The notes under the pieces are model-generated. The model was not told the origin of the DNA. It searched no databases and saw only the letters and a list, made by a program, of their open reading frames with translations. Positions 41,680 through 49,844 of a DNA stretch of 64,000 nt are shown here, in pieces. Within the stretch, counting starts at the first letter, position 1. The number at the start of each line of letters is the position of its first letter. This stretch comes from Herbidospora mongoliensis (GTDB lineage Bacteria > Actinomycetota > Actinomycetes > Streptosporangiales > Streptosporangiaceae): contig NZ_BBXD01000018.1 in NCBI RefSeq assembly GCF_001570545.1, positions 139,782 through 203,781 of the forward strand, given 5' to 3'. Position numbers and translations under genes: made by a program.

Positions 41680-41980
41680 GTTTTCGCGTGTACGTGCTGG
41701 TCTGGCCACCAGCACCCGTACCTGTTCGACGGCACGATCCGCGACGACATCCTCGCCGGTGACCGCAGCGCGGATGACGACCGGTTCGGCCACGCCGTCA
41801 CCCTCGCCCGAGTCGACGAGATCGCGGCCCGCCTCCCCGACGGGGACCGCACCACCGTCGGGGAGGCCGGCGCCGCCCCTGTCGGGCGGGGAACACCAGC
41901 GGGTGAGCATCGCCCGCGCCCTGCTCAAGCCGACGCCGATCCCGCTGGTCGACGACCCCCTGCCCGCATCGCCGCGCTGA
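41680..41980 (+). pseudogene. ABC transporter ATP-binding domain remnant
   Basis: One frame reads HQHPYLFDGTIRDDILAGD, ADDDRFGHAVTLARVDEIAA and RLPDGDRTTVGEAGAA, the Q-loop to helical region of an exporter-type ABC ATPase. A frameshift near 41875 moves to PLSGGEHQRVSIARALLKP, the signature motif, and then to IPLVDDPLPASP, where a Walker B of the LLDEATSA type would be. Walker A and the membrane domain are absent. It is a truncated remnant of an MsbA-like exporter. Confidence 0.75.
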
Positions 41981-41983
41981 CCG

Positions 41984-42008
41984 TGGGGCCCGGCCACGCC
42001 GGGCCCCA
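41984..42008 (+). terminator. Hairpin after the ABC remnant
   Basis: TGGGGCCCGG (41984-41993) and CCGGGCCCCA (41999-42008) form a perfect 10-bp stem with a 5-base loop. It lies just after the end of the ABC ATPase remnant and probably terminated that gene. Confidence 0.65.
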
Positions 42009-42037
42009 TGCCACCATTGTGATGGGTGGGTCAGATT

Positions 42038-42073
42038 AGGGCAGGCTGCCAGAATGATCAGGAAGCCTGCCCT
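42038..42073 (-). terminator. Hairpin downstream of the M23 peptidase gene
   Basis: AGGGCAGGCT (42038-42047) and AGCCTGCCCT (42064-42073) form a perfect 10-bp stem with a 16-base loop, starting 18 bp after the M23 peptidase stop on the minus strand. Confidence 0.65.
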
Positions 42074-42091
42074 GGGATGCCGTTGGTCGAG

Positions 42092-43393
42092 TCAGCGGGC
42101 GATGCCGTGGCTGTCTCTGCCGTTGCCGTCCCAGTCGCCGATCACCGGCAGATCACCGGCGTCGCCGTAGGGGACGGAGTGGGTGGTCTCGGTAGCGGTG
42201 GTCACCGGGCTGGTGCGGTAGTAGAACCCGGAGCCCATCCGGACGCCGACGTTGTCCTTGCCGTCGCCGTCCCAGTCGCCGACGAACGGCAGGCTGTTGG
42301 CGTTGCCGTACACGAAGGCGTACTGGGCCTGGCCGTTGGACGGGCTGTTGCTGAGCAGGAAACGCGCCGTGCCGGGGTCGTAGGCGCTGATGGTGTCCTT
42401 GCCGTCGCCGTCCCAGTCACCGGCCAGTGGGATCATCGGGGTATCGCCGTAGGCGACCGACACTGTGGTCTCGGTGGCCGAGCTCACCGGGCTGGTCCGC
42501 ATGTAGAACCCGATCCCCATGCGGACGCCGACGTTGTCCTTGCCGTCGCCGTCCCAGTCGCCGACGAAGGGGACGCCGTAAGGATCTCCGTACAGGAAGG
42601 TGTATTGAGCCTGACCTGAGGCGGGGTTGTTGCTGATGAAGAAACGACCCGCGGTGGGGTCGTAGGTGCTCACCGTGTCCGTGCCGTCGCCGTCCCAGTC
42701 GCCCGTAATGGGCACCATGGGGCTGTTGCCGTAACCGAAAACCGGCCGGGTCGCCCCGGTGGCGTTCTGGTCGTCGGACAGGTAGAAGTCCAGGACCCCG
42801 AGGTCGGGGGAGCCGCCGCAGTTGCGGCTGGTGACGTTCCGGTAGGTCTGGTTGTTGGCGCTGCCGTAGGAGACGCCGTTGAACGTGGGCTTCACCCGTT
42901 CGGCGCCGGCGAAGCCCCAGGACGCCTCGCCGTTGCCGTTCGCGTCGTAGCCGAGTTCGAAGTGCAGGTGGGGATGGTTGTTGGACGTCGGGCCCGTGCG
43001 GCCGACCTTTCCGATGACAGCGCCCTGCTGGACCCTGGCGCCGACGCTGACGGCGCGGGACTGCAAGTGCAGGTAAGTGGTGAAGTAGCCGCCGCCGTGG
43101 TTGATCTGGATCACGTTGCCGGCGTTCTCGTGGTAGTACGACTTGTTCACCGTCCCGGCGGCGGGTGCCGACAGCGTGGCTCCCTCGGTGCCCACCTGGT
43201 CGGGCTCCTTGACCATGTCGAGCCCGGGGGCGTGGCCCCAGGTGTCCAGCCGCCACTGCTGACCGCAGGGGAACGGCAACTGGAGGTTGGGGGCGGCCGC
43301 GGCGCTCGCGGGGAGAGCCGGCAGACCGGCGACGAGGACGGCGAGCGCGGCCACGACCTTCACCCGGGAGGGGAGGGAAACGAACAGACGCAT
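42092..43393 (-). CDS. Secreted M23 (LytM-like) metallopeptidase with FG-GAP-like repeats
   Basis: A 433-residue protein with a signal peptide ending LPASAAAAP. The M23 zinc site is visible: His54 and Asp59 in GHAPGLDM, then His142 and His144 in HPHLHFE, with YLHLQS between. This fold cuts Gly-rich or stem-peptide bonds in peptidoglycan. Residues about 215-430 contain five GDWDGDG-type loops spaced about 45 residues apart, probable calcium-binding FG-GAP-like repeats that may bind the cell wall. AGGAG lies ten bases before the ATG. A hairpin follows the gene. Confidence 0.9.
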   Translation of the reverse strand: MRLFVSLPSRVKVVAALAVLVAGLPALPASAAAAPNLQLPFPCGQQWRLDTWGHAPGLDMVKEPDQVGTEGATLSAPAAGTVNKSYYHENAGNVIQINHGGGYFTTYLHLQSRAVSVGARVQQGAVIGKVGRTGPTSNNHPHLHFELGYDANGNGEASWGFAGAERVKPTFNGVSYGSANNQTYRNVTSRNCGGSPDLGVLDFYLSDDQNATGATRPVFGYGNSPMVPITGDWDGDGTDTVSTYDPTAGRFFISNNPASGQAQYTFLYGDPYGVPFVGDWDGDGKDNVGVRMGIGFYMRTSPVSSATETTVSVAYGDTPMIPLAGDWDGDGKDTISAYDPGTARFLLSNSPSNGQAQYAFVYGNANSLPFVGDWDGDGKDNVGVRMGSGFYYRTSPVTTATETTHSVPYGDAGDLPVIGDWDGNGRDSHGIAR

Positions 43394-43637
43394 GATGGCG
43401 CATCTCCTGATGGACGAGTGATTTGTGATCATCTTGGGATGACGATCATCACCGTGACCGGCCCGCCGTCCCGCAACAAGAGGCCTGGGAAAACTCAGGA
43501 CGAGTGGGACGGAAACCCGCTTTGACCAGGACCGTCCCGGCCCGGCTGGGATGTGGCGAGAATGGTCAAAGATGCTGGTGGCTCTGCTGTTAGCCTTCGG
43601 GATGTTGAACTCGGGCTCGAAACTCGAGGAGCCAAGG

Positions 43638-44405
43638 TTGTCAGAGCCCTCCGAGGTAGAAGACCTAGCCGCATATCTGCGCCAGCTGAAGGACAAGACC
43701 GGCCGGAGTTACGACGCCCTCGCCAAGCGGCTCGGCGTCGGCAAATCCACCCTCCACCGCTACTGCTCCGGGGAGGGCGTGCCGCCGCGCTTCACTCTCC
43801 TGGAGCAGTTCGCCAGGGAATGCCAGGCGGGCCAGACGGAGATCGTCGAACTGCACCGGCGGTGGGTGCGGGCGCATACCGTACAGGCTCCTGAACTCGA
43901 ACAGCCTGCCGAGCCACCGGCACCGCCGCTCCCTCCTCCGCCTCCCGCAGAGCCGGTTCCCCGCCGGAACCGCACGTGGTGGACCGTCGTGGGGCTGGCG
44001 GCCCTGATCGTGGGCGGATTCCTGATCTGGCGCCTAGGTCAGGGCGTCACGGCGGACGCGGATACCGCGAACCACTGCACCGAACGCAGCGGGGTCAAGC
44101 ACGTCGACGCCAGACAGGGCGGGGTGTGGACTAAGGACTTCGTGTGCGTCAACCGGCCCGACACGCCGCTCTACGTCAACGTGGGCAGCACCGAGAAGAT
44201 CGCGGTCCTGGACACGCCGAAGAGCTGGTTCGTCTGCTGGGAGCTCGGACGGGTCCAAGGTGACGGGGGAAGGGTCTGGTACTACACCCGGGGAGACCGC
44301 TCGGAGCCGGGCAAGGAGCGCTGGGAAGGGTGGGGCTACGTCGGCTCCGAACACGTCGATGCCACCACGCATCCGCTGCCGAACATGCCACGATGCGACA
44401 AGTGA
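43638..44405 (+). CDS. HTH (XRE-type) membrane protein with extracellular C-terminal domain
   Basis: I choose the TTG at 43638 because AGGAG lies six bases before it; earlier ATGs in the frame lack an RBS and would add an odd hydrophobic leader. The protein then has 255 residues: an N-terminal helix-turn-helix (SYDALAKRLGVGKSTLHRYC), a proline-rich linker (PAPPLPPPPPAEPVP), one membrane helix (TWWTVVGLAALIVGGFLIW) and a Cys-containing C-terminal domain (WTKDFVCVNRP, WFVCWELGRVQG). This is a common actinomycete layout, probably sensing outside and acting on transcription inside. It is divergent from the M23 gene. Confidence 0.78.
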   Translation: MSEPSEVEDLAAYLRQLKDKTGRSYDALAKRLGVGKSTLHRYCSGEGVPPRFTLLEQFARECQAGQTEIVELHRRWVRAHTVQAPELEQPAEPPAPPLPPPPPAEPVPRRNRTWWTVVGLAALIVGGFLIWRLGQGVTADADTANHCTERSGVKHVDARQGGVWTKDFVCVNRPDTPLYVNVGSTEKIAVLDTPKSWFVCWELGRVQGDGGRVWYYTRGDRSEPGKERWEGWGYVGSEHVDATTHPLPNMPRCDK

Positions 44406-44469
44406 CTCGCCTGCGGAGACAGCAAGTCGCGGTGGCGGCCATCGCTCCGGCGCTTAGCGTTCGGCGTCC

Positions 44470-44820
44470 TGAGGTGGCGGGGGCGGAATCCAGCCGGCTT
44501 GGCCGGGGGCAGGGTCGGTAGACCGGTGTTGCGGGAGGAGTTGTCGGGCGGCCCGTTGGCGCGGTCGTATTTCGCGCCGGAGGGGCCACTCGGGAAGGTG
44601 ATCTCGTTGTAGACCTCGTCGGCGGTGTTCGTCCCGGTGCAGAACGGCCAGCCGTAGTTTCCCGGCCCGGTCACCCGGTTGAACTCGACCTGACCGCCGG
44701 GCCCGGGACTGGCGCTCGGCCCACCGGCGTCCGGGCCGTAGTCGCCAGGTAGACGATGCCGGTGGCCTGGTCGACGCTCATCCGGAACGGGTTGCGTAGG
44801 CCCATCGGTGCTCTCGGCCA
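44470..44820 (-). pseudogene. PQQ-dependent (glucose/sorbosone-type) sugar dehydrogenase remnant
   Basis: Reading leftwards, one frame gives MGLRNPFRMSVDQATGIVYL, then a one-base loss moves to YGPDAGGP and onward through QVEFNRVTGPGNYGWPFCTG, TNTADEVYNEITFPSGPSG and NTGLPTLPPAKPA. This is the C-terminal part of the soluble PQQ-dehydrogenase-like beta-propeller common in actinomycete secreted proteins. The N-terminal half and the following domains are absent. Confidence 0.75.
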
Positions 44821-45027
44821 CGGCGATACCGGGCGACGGGATGGGGTGCCCCCCGTCCCGCGACCCGGATCTCCCTGGGGAGACCCGGGTCATCCGCCCG
44901 GACAGTCGCCGGTGGAAACGATCGCCCATTTTGTGACACAGGCGTTGTGGATCATGGGCCCCTGGACTGAACAACTTTTTCGCATCCTCGAAGTCGCAGG
45001 TGGCGGCCCCGGAGTGAGAGAACGCTC
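44821..45027. other. Intergenic region, no gene seen
   Basis: About 200 bp between the sugar dehydrogenase remnant and the NTF2-like gene. No open frame with family resemblance, hairpin or operator was recognised. Confidence 0.5.
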
Positions 45028-45402
45028 TTAACGGAAGCCCGCCGGCTTCAACGAGACGTGGTAATGACCGACGAGCCACCGGTCGCCGGTGCGCTCCAGG
45101 ACCATCGTCACGTGCCGGTGGACGACCTCCTCGCCGGGGGAGGTGAAGTCGGCGGCGGCGTAGCCGGTGATCACGTCGTCCGCCGAGCGGCGCGCGTCGA
45201 TGATCTCGTAGTCGACGCCGAGCCCCGGGGGCTGGCCGTCGTAGTAGTCCACCACCGAGGCGCGTCCGCGCGAGGGTTCGGGGTGGGCGCCCTGGAACAG
45301 CGCGTCCTCGGCGAACACCGTCCCCACTTCGATGGGGTCGTGGACGTCGATGCCGTGCTTCCACACGGCCAGGACGCCGGCGAAGATCGTCTCCTCGTTC
45401 AT
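45028..45402 (-). CDS. SgcJ/DUF4440-type NTF2-like protein
   Basis: A 124-residue NTF2-fold protein: IFAGVLAVWKHGIDVHDPIE, VFAEDALFQGAHPEPSRGRA, VDYEIIDARRSADDVITGYA, VTMVLERTGDRWLVGHYHVS. It matches the SgcJ/EcaC or DUF4440 group, which includes detoxification and polyketide-tailoring proteins. Its ATG overlaps the SDR stop as ATGA, so the two are co-translated and may act on one substrate. It is unlike the SnoaL-type protein at 11360. Confidence 0.85.
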   Translation of the reverse strand: MNEETIFAGVLAVWKHGIDVHDPIEVGTVFAEDALFQGAHPEPSRGRASVVDYYDGQPPGLGVDYEIIDARRSADDVITGYAAADFTSPGEEVVHRHVTMVLERTGDRWLVGHYHVSLKPAGFR

Positions 45403-46106
45403 CGGCCCGCGCTCTGTCCGCCGTCGATGTGCAGGAACTCGCCGGTGACCAGGGGCGCCTGCTCCAGGTAGATCACGCCGTGGGCGACGTCCTCGACGGT
45501 ACCGGCCCGCTTCATCGGGTGGAACTCGGCGATCTGCTCCGGGGTCGCGCCGCCCAGGAGCGGGGTGTCGATCAGCCCGGGGGAGACGGCGTTGACCCGG
45601 ATTCCCCGGTCGGCGTACTCGATGGCCAGCGACTTCGTGGCGGCCGCGATGCCGCCCTTGCTCAGGGAGGCGAGCACCGACGGGGTGTCGGAGCGGGCCG
45701 ATTCAACCAGGGTCGTGGTGATGCTGACGATGTGGCCGCCGCCCTGCCGCAGCATCGGCTCGATAACCCGCTGGGTCAGATGGAAGAAGCCCGCGACGTT
45801 GGTGTTCAGGACGACGGCGTAGTCGTCCGGCGTGTAGTCGGTGAAGGGCTTGGCGATGAAGACGCCCGCGTTGTTGACCAGGGTGTCGACCCGCCCGAAG
45901 CGGTCGAGGGCCGTCTTGACGATCTCCGCCGCCGTGGCGGGGTCGGCGACGTCGCCCGGGACGGCGACCACTTCCGGGTCGTCGCCGCTCCTGATGGAGC
46001 GGGAGTTCGCCACGACGGCGTAACCGATCTTGCGGTAGGCGGCCACCAGGCTTTCGCCGATGCCCTGCGATGCGCCCGTGATGATGGCGACGCGCTGCTC
46101 TGACAT
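45399..46106 (-). CDS. Short-chain dehydrogenase/reductase lacking the catalytic Tyr
   Basis: A 235-residue classical SDR with the cofactor motif TGASQGIG, NNAG at 78-81, and the C-terminal GEFLHIDGGQSAGR. Where the family has YxxxK, the sequence is VLASLSKGG: Lys150 is kept but the Tyr position is Ala146. The enzyme may use another proton donor or may not reduce ketones. AAGGA precedes the ATG. The gene is divergent from a TetR gene, with two operator-like sites between, and is followed by an overlapping NTF2-like gene. Confidence 0.88.
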   Translation of the reverse strand: MSEQRVAIITGASQGIGESLVAAYRKIGYAVVANSRSIRSGDDPEVVAVPGDVADPATAAEIVKTALDRFGRVDTLVNNAGVFIAKPFTDYTPDDYAVVLNTNVAGFFHLTQRVIEPMLRQGGGHIVSITTTLVESARSDTPSVLASLSKGGIAAATKSLAIEYADRGIRVNAVSPGLIDTPLLGGATPEQIAEFHPMKRAGTVEDVAHGVIYLEQAPLVTGEFLHIDGGQSAGR

Positions 46107-46120
46107 GCGTTGATCCTTAC

Positions 46121-46135
46121 TAGACGGTCGGTCTA
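46121..46135. promoter_or_regulatory. Inverted repeat TAGAC-N5-GTCTA, likely TetR operator
   Basis: It lies 14 bp upstream of the SDR start. A second palindromic core, GACCGGTC (46161-46168), lies next to the TATAAT box (46170-46175) of the divergent tetR gene. Both sites carry GAC-type half-sites, as expected for one TetR protein controlling both directions. Confidence 0.6.
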
Positions 46136-46181
46136 CTACTGACGAGTCCTAGTTATAGCCGACCGGTCATATAATGACAAA

Positions 46182-46790
46182 ATGGGCCGAACGTCAGACG
46201 CTCGAGGACGGATCCTCACCGCCGCCACCGAGCTGTTCTCCCTGCGCTCCTACGGCTCCATCGGGGTCGCGGAGATCTGCGCGCGGGCGGGGGTGCCCAA
46301 GGGCAGCTTCTATCACTTCTTCGAGTCCAAGCAGGCGCTCGCCCTGGAGATCATCGACCTGCAGTGGGGCTCCCAGCGCGGCTACTGGCAGCGGGTCCTC
46401 GACGGCGAAGGATCCCTCGTCCACCGCCTCAAGGAGCTGTTCGCCTTCACGGTGGAGGTGCAGAACATGTCGCTGAACGAGGCCGGCGTGGTCTGCGGCT
46501 GCATCTTCGGCAACCTGAGCCTGGAGCTGAGCACCGGCGACGACCCGATGCGCGAGAGACTGCGCGCGATCTTCGACGAGCAGGTCGACCTCATCCGCCG
46601 CTCGATCGAGGCCGCCCAGGCGCTGGGCGACCTGCCCGCGATCGACGCGCGCGGCGCCGCGAAGTCGATCGTCGCCCAGATCGAGGGGACGGTCATGTTC
46701 GCCAAACTCTTCAACGACCCGGGCCAGCTCGACGAACTCTGGGCCAACAGCCTGCGCCTGCTCCAGATCACCGAACCCCAGGCGATCTAG
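46182..46790 (+). CDS. TetR family transcriptional regulator
   Basis: A 202-residue regulator: RILTAATELFSLRSYGSIGV, AEICARAGVPKGSFYHFFES, KQALALEII form the helix-turn-helix. The C-terminal domain has GCIFGNLSLELS and AAKSIVAQIEGTVMFAKLFN, typical of TetR_C_16-like proteins linked to SDR or oxidoreductase genes. A consensus TATAAT lies 6 bp before the ATG, so the transcript is leaderless. It probably represses itself and the divergent SDR operon. Confidence 0.92.
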   Translation: MGRTSDARGRILTAATELFSLRSYGSIGVAEICARAGVPKGSFYHFFESKQALALEIIDLQWGSQRGYWQRVLDGEGSLVHRLKELFAFTVEVQNMSLNEAGVVCGCIFGNLSLELSTGDDPMRERLRAIFDEQVDLIRRSIEAAQALGDLPAIDARGAAKSIVAQIEGTVMFAKLFNDPGQLDELWANSLRLLQITEPQAI

Positions 46791-46907
46791 GGGCGCAGCA
46801 GCGGGGTGATCGCCGCCGCATCCGGGCCGACCTCGACGTCGACCGCGCCGCCGGCCGCCTGCTGGCCACGGCCAACGAGATCACCGCCACCGAGCTGTGA
46901 CGCCGGA

Positions 46908-46937
46908 AGGGCCCGGTCGCCGAGGCGGCCGGGCCCT
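46908..46937. terminator. Hairpin between convergent tetR and secreted-protein genes
   Basis: AGGGCCCGG (46908-46916) and CCGGGCCCT (46929-46937) form a perfect 9-bp stem with a 12-base loop. The hairpin lies in the 170-bp gap between two converging genes. Confidence 0.7.
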
Positions 46938-46960
46938 GACCCGTTCGGGTTCCTAGCCGA

Positions 46961-47401
46961 CTAGTCGACCCACGGGCCGCAGGTCCAAGAGCCGGGCTGG
47001 CTGTCGCCCACACCCCAGCAGGCGTGGAACCGTTCATCGCCTTCCCAGGTCTTCGAGGGGACGGTCGCGGTGTTGTGCGTGCCGAAGTTGCCCCAGAGGA
47101 CCTTCTTGTACTGCGCGTTCGTGGTCAGCCAGCCGTAGCTGCCCCACAGCTGCCGCTCGACCTTCACCCACATCGGCACGCAGCAGTGGTCGCTCGTGTC
47201 CCAGACGAAGCGTCCGTAGCGGGTGGAACAGTTGGTGCCGACCACGTGCGTGCTGAAGGTGCCGTCCCAGTTCCAGTAGCTGCTGCCGCTGACCACGGAC
47301 CCGCACGCTCGCGCGCTCGCGGGCTGGGCGGTGGCCAGCGGGACGACGATGCCGATGAAGAGGGCGATCGCCGTCGAGATCATTGCTCGTGTCAGTCGCA
47401 T
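46961..47401 (-). CDS. Small secreted Cys-rich protein, family not recognised
   Basis: A 146-residue protein with a signal peptide (MRLTRAMISTAIALFIGIVV, cut near QPASA/RACG). The mature part is about 114 residues, rich in Trp, Gly and Ser, with six Cys (ARACGS, TNCSTR, DHCCVP, HACWGV, WTCGPW) likely forming disulfides, and short beta-like segments (YGRFVWDTSDH, MWVKVERQLWGSYGW). It resembles small exported actinomycete proteins of unknown function. It is followed by a hairpin and is divergent from the secreted subtilisin gene. Confidence 0.75.
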   Translation of the reverse strand: MRLTRAMISTAIALFIGIVVPLATAQPASARACGSVVSGSSYWNWDGTFSTHVVGTNCSTRYGRFVWDTSDHCCVPMWVKVERQLWGSYGWLTTNAQYKKVLWGNFGTHNTATVPSKTWEGDERFHACWGVGDSQPGSWTCGPWVD

Positions 47402-47501
47402 GGCCGTAAGAGTCGATCAGCGCCCTGGGTGGGAGAAGACCTTTGCGCGACAACGCAAGGGGCATCCCGCCCATCGTCATATTACCGATCAATGTTGGCA
47501 G

Positions 47502-47530
47502 AATTGCGGCATCTTGCCGCATAATTGCGG
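47502..47530. promoter_or_regulatory. Inverted repeat and direct AATTGCGG repeats before the secreted subtilisin
   Basis: TGCGGCA-TCT-TGCCGCA (47505-47521) is a perfect 7-bp inverted repeat, and AATTGCGG occurs at 47502 and again at 47523, 21 bp apart or two helical turns. The sites end 15 bp before the ATG at 47546, overlapping the expected core promoter. They look like operators for a repressor of the protease gene. Confidence 0.5.
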
Positions 47531-47545
47531 ATATATGCTGCCCGC

Positions 47546-49798
47546 ATGATGATCACATCTGATCGGAGCCGCCGGCCCCGGAAGACCGCGTATCTGCTGT
47601 TACTCGGTCTGCTGGGCTGGACGGTCACGACCGGCCCCGCAGAAGCCGAACCCACCCCCTCGCCGAAGATCGCGGCCGAGGTCCGGTCGGAGGCGGCGGA
47701 CGGAGGCCAGACCTCCTTCTGGGTCCGCTTCGCGCGAAAGGCCGATCTCACCGCCGCGTCGGACCCCCTCGAGGTCATCCGGGCCAGGAAGGCCGTCGCC
47801 ACCTCATCCCAGCAGGACGTCCTGGCCCTCGCCGACGCCGCCCAGGCCGACCACACCGCGTTCTGGATCTCCAACACCGTCCTGGTGAAGGGCGACAAGG
47901 CCCTCATCGACCGGATCGCCGCCCGCCCCGAGGTGACCGCGATCGAACCCGATGAGCCGATCGAGCTCCACACCGCCGTCACGCGACAGGCCGGGACGAT
48001 GACCGGGATGATGGCCGGCGTCGAGTGGAACGTCGAGAAGATCCGCGCCGACGACGTCTGGAGCGGCTACGGCACCAAGGGCGAGGGCATCGTCGTCGCC
48101 GGCATCGACACCGGCGTGCAGTGGGACCACCCCGCCCTGGTCGGCTCCTACCGGGGCGGCGCGGCCGGGAACCACGCCTACAACTGGTACAACCCCGAGG
48201 GCGGCTGCCCCTCCGCCGCGCCCTGCGACGTCAACGGCCACGGCACCCACACGATGGGCACGATGGTCGGCGACGACGGCGTCAACCAGGTCGGCGTCGC
48301 CCCCGGCGTGAAGTGGATCGCCGCCAAGGCGTGCCCGGGCACCACCTGCACCGCCGCCTCGCTGATGCTGGCCGGCCAGTGGATGCTCGCGCCCACCGAC
48401 GCCGCCGGCAACAACCCCCGCCCCGACCTGGCCCCCGACGTGATCAACAACTCGTGGGGCGGCATGGGCTACTCGGAGTGGTACTCCGACGTGATCTACT
48501 CCTGGACCCAGGCTGGCATCTTCCCCGCGTTCTCGGTCGGCAACGACGGCCCTGGCTGCGAGACGGGCGGTTCCCCCGGCATCCAGCTCGGCGCCTACGC
48601 GACCGGCGCCTTCGACGTGAACGACGTCATCGCGCCCTTCTCCAGCCGGGGTTCCGGTATGTCCTGGTACAAGCCGGACATCGCCGCGCCCGGCGTCGAC
48701 GTGCGCTCGTCGGTGCCCGGCGGCGGCTACGGCGTGGCCAGCGGCACCTCGATGGCCTCCCCGCACACGGCGGCCACGGTCGCGCTCATCTGGTCGGAGG
48801 TGCCGCGCCTGCGCGGCATGGTCGACCTGACCCGGCTCGTGCTGAACGACAGCGCGACGCCCGTCCCCGACACCTCGTGCGCCTCCGCCGGTGACGTCAA
48901 CGCCACCTGGGGCAACGGCAAACTCGACGCGTACGCGGCCGTGCAACTCGCCCTGGCGAACCCCGTCGCTCCCGGCGCCGAACTGCCGCTGGCCGTGGGC
49001 TACAACGTGGGCCTGCCCGGCACCCCCGACCACTGGGGCTACATGACGGTCGACGGCGACCCCGCGACCTACTGGGAGGTGCCCTCCGACCGGATCTTCG
49101 CCAACATCAACCTGGCGTTCACCAACGGGCGGCGCACCTTCGACAAGGTCACCGTGACCCTCCCGGCGAGCGAACCCGCCCGCACGCTGCGGTTCGCGGT
49201 CCGTGCCGCCTATGAGGGCTACAGCGACTACGTCACCGTCCTCCCCGAGGCGAACTACTCCTTCTCTCCCGGTACGGGCAACAAGGTGACCGTCACCCTG
49301 CCTCCCGTCCACGGGTGCTGCGTGTCGCTCCAGTTCCCCACGGGACCGTGGTCGCCCACCCTGAAGATCGCCGAGATCGAGGCGTTCTCGGCGACCGGCA
49401 AGAACGCCGCGCAGGGCCGCCCCGTCACCGCCTCGCACGCGCAGACCTACGTGCCCGGCAACGCCGTCGACGGCAACACCGCGACGTACTGGGAGAGCCC
49501 CAACAACGCCTTCCCGCAGAACTACACCGTCGACCTGGGCGCCCCGGTCAAGCTCCACCAGGCCGAGATGACCCTGCCCTCCGGCTGGCCGGCCCGCACC
49601 CAGACGATCACGATCTCGGGTAGCAACGACGGCAGCACCTACTTCCCGATCGTCGCCTCCCGCGCCTACGCGTTCGGGGCGTCGCCCACGACGGTCGGCT
49701 TCAACATGACGACCGCCCGGTACGTCCGCCTGACCTTCACCGGCAACACCGCCTGGCCGGCCGGGCAGCTCTCCGAGTTGCGCCTGCTCGCGTCCTGA
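47546..49798 (+). CDS. Secreted S8 subtilisin with C-terminal discoidin-like (F5/8 C) domains
   Basis: From the ATG at 47546 the protein has 750 residues with a basic n-region, hydrophobic core and cut near PAEAEP. A pro-region follows (IDRIAARPEVTAIEPDEPIE). The triad is Asp188 in VAGIDTGVQ, His232 in GHGTHTMG and Ser near residue 402 in SGTSMASPHTA. After about residue 490, two beta-sandwich segments end in TASHAQTYVPGNAVDGNTA and TARYVRLTFTGN, as in discoidin/CBM32 domains that bind sugars. TATGCT lies 6 bp before the ATG. A strong terminator follows. Confidence 0.92.
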   Translation: MMITSDRSRRPRKTAYLLLLGLLGWTVTTGPAEAEPTPSPKIAAEVRSEAADGGQTSFWVRFARKADLTAASDPLEVIRARKAVATSSQQDVLALADAAQADHTAFWISNTVLVKGDKALIDRIAARPEVTAIEPDEPIELHTAVTRQAGTMTGMMAGVEWNVEKIRADDVWSGYGTKGEGIVVAGIDTGVQWDHPALVGSYRGGAAGNHAYNWYNPEGGCPSAAPCDVNGHGTHTMGTMVGDDGVNQVGVAPGVKWIAAKACPGTTCTAASLMLAGQWMLAPTDAAGNNPRPDLAPDVINNSWGGMGYSEWYSDVIYSWTQAGIFPAFSVGNDGPGCETGGSPGIQLGAYATGAFDVNDVIAPFSSRGSGMSWYKPDIAAPGVDVRSSVPGGGYGVASGTSMASPHTAATVALIWSEVPRLRGMVDLTRLVLNDSATPVPDTSCASAGDVNATWGNGKLDAYAAVQLALANPVAPGAELPLAVGYNVGLPGTPDHWGYMTVDGDPATYWEVPSDRIFANINLAFTNGRRTFDKVTVTLPASEPARTLRFAVRAAYEGYSDYVTVLPEANYSFSPGTGNKVTVTLPPVHGCCVSLQFPTGPWSPTLKIAEIEAFSATGKNAAQGRPVTASHAQTYVPGNAVDGNTATYWESPNNAFPQNYTVDLGAPVKLHQAEMTLPSGWPARTQTITISGSNDGSTYFPIVASRAYAFGASPTTVGFNMTTARYVRLTFTGNTAWPAGQLSELRLLAS

Positions 49799-49804
49799 CG
49801 GAGA

Positions 49805-49834
49805 GGGCTCCCGGTCTGGGCCGGGAGCCCTTTT
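49805..49834 (+). terminator. Rho-independent terminator after the subtilisin gene
   Basis: GGGCTCCCGG (49805-49814) and CCGGGAGCCC (49821-49830) form a perfect 10-bp stem with a 6-base loop, followed directly by TTTT. It starts 6 bp after the stop codon. Confidence 0.92.
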
Positions 49835-49844
49835 CCCAAAGAAG

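Noticed and set aside
46788-46903. Minus-strand open tail reading GGAVDVEVGPDAAAITPLLRP before a stop
   Set aside because: It resembles the C-terminus of some enzyme, possibly a glycoside hydrolase, but is under 40 codons, has no start and overlaps the tetR end, so it cannot be supported as a gene.
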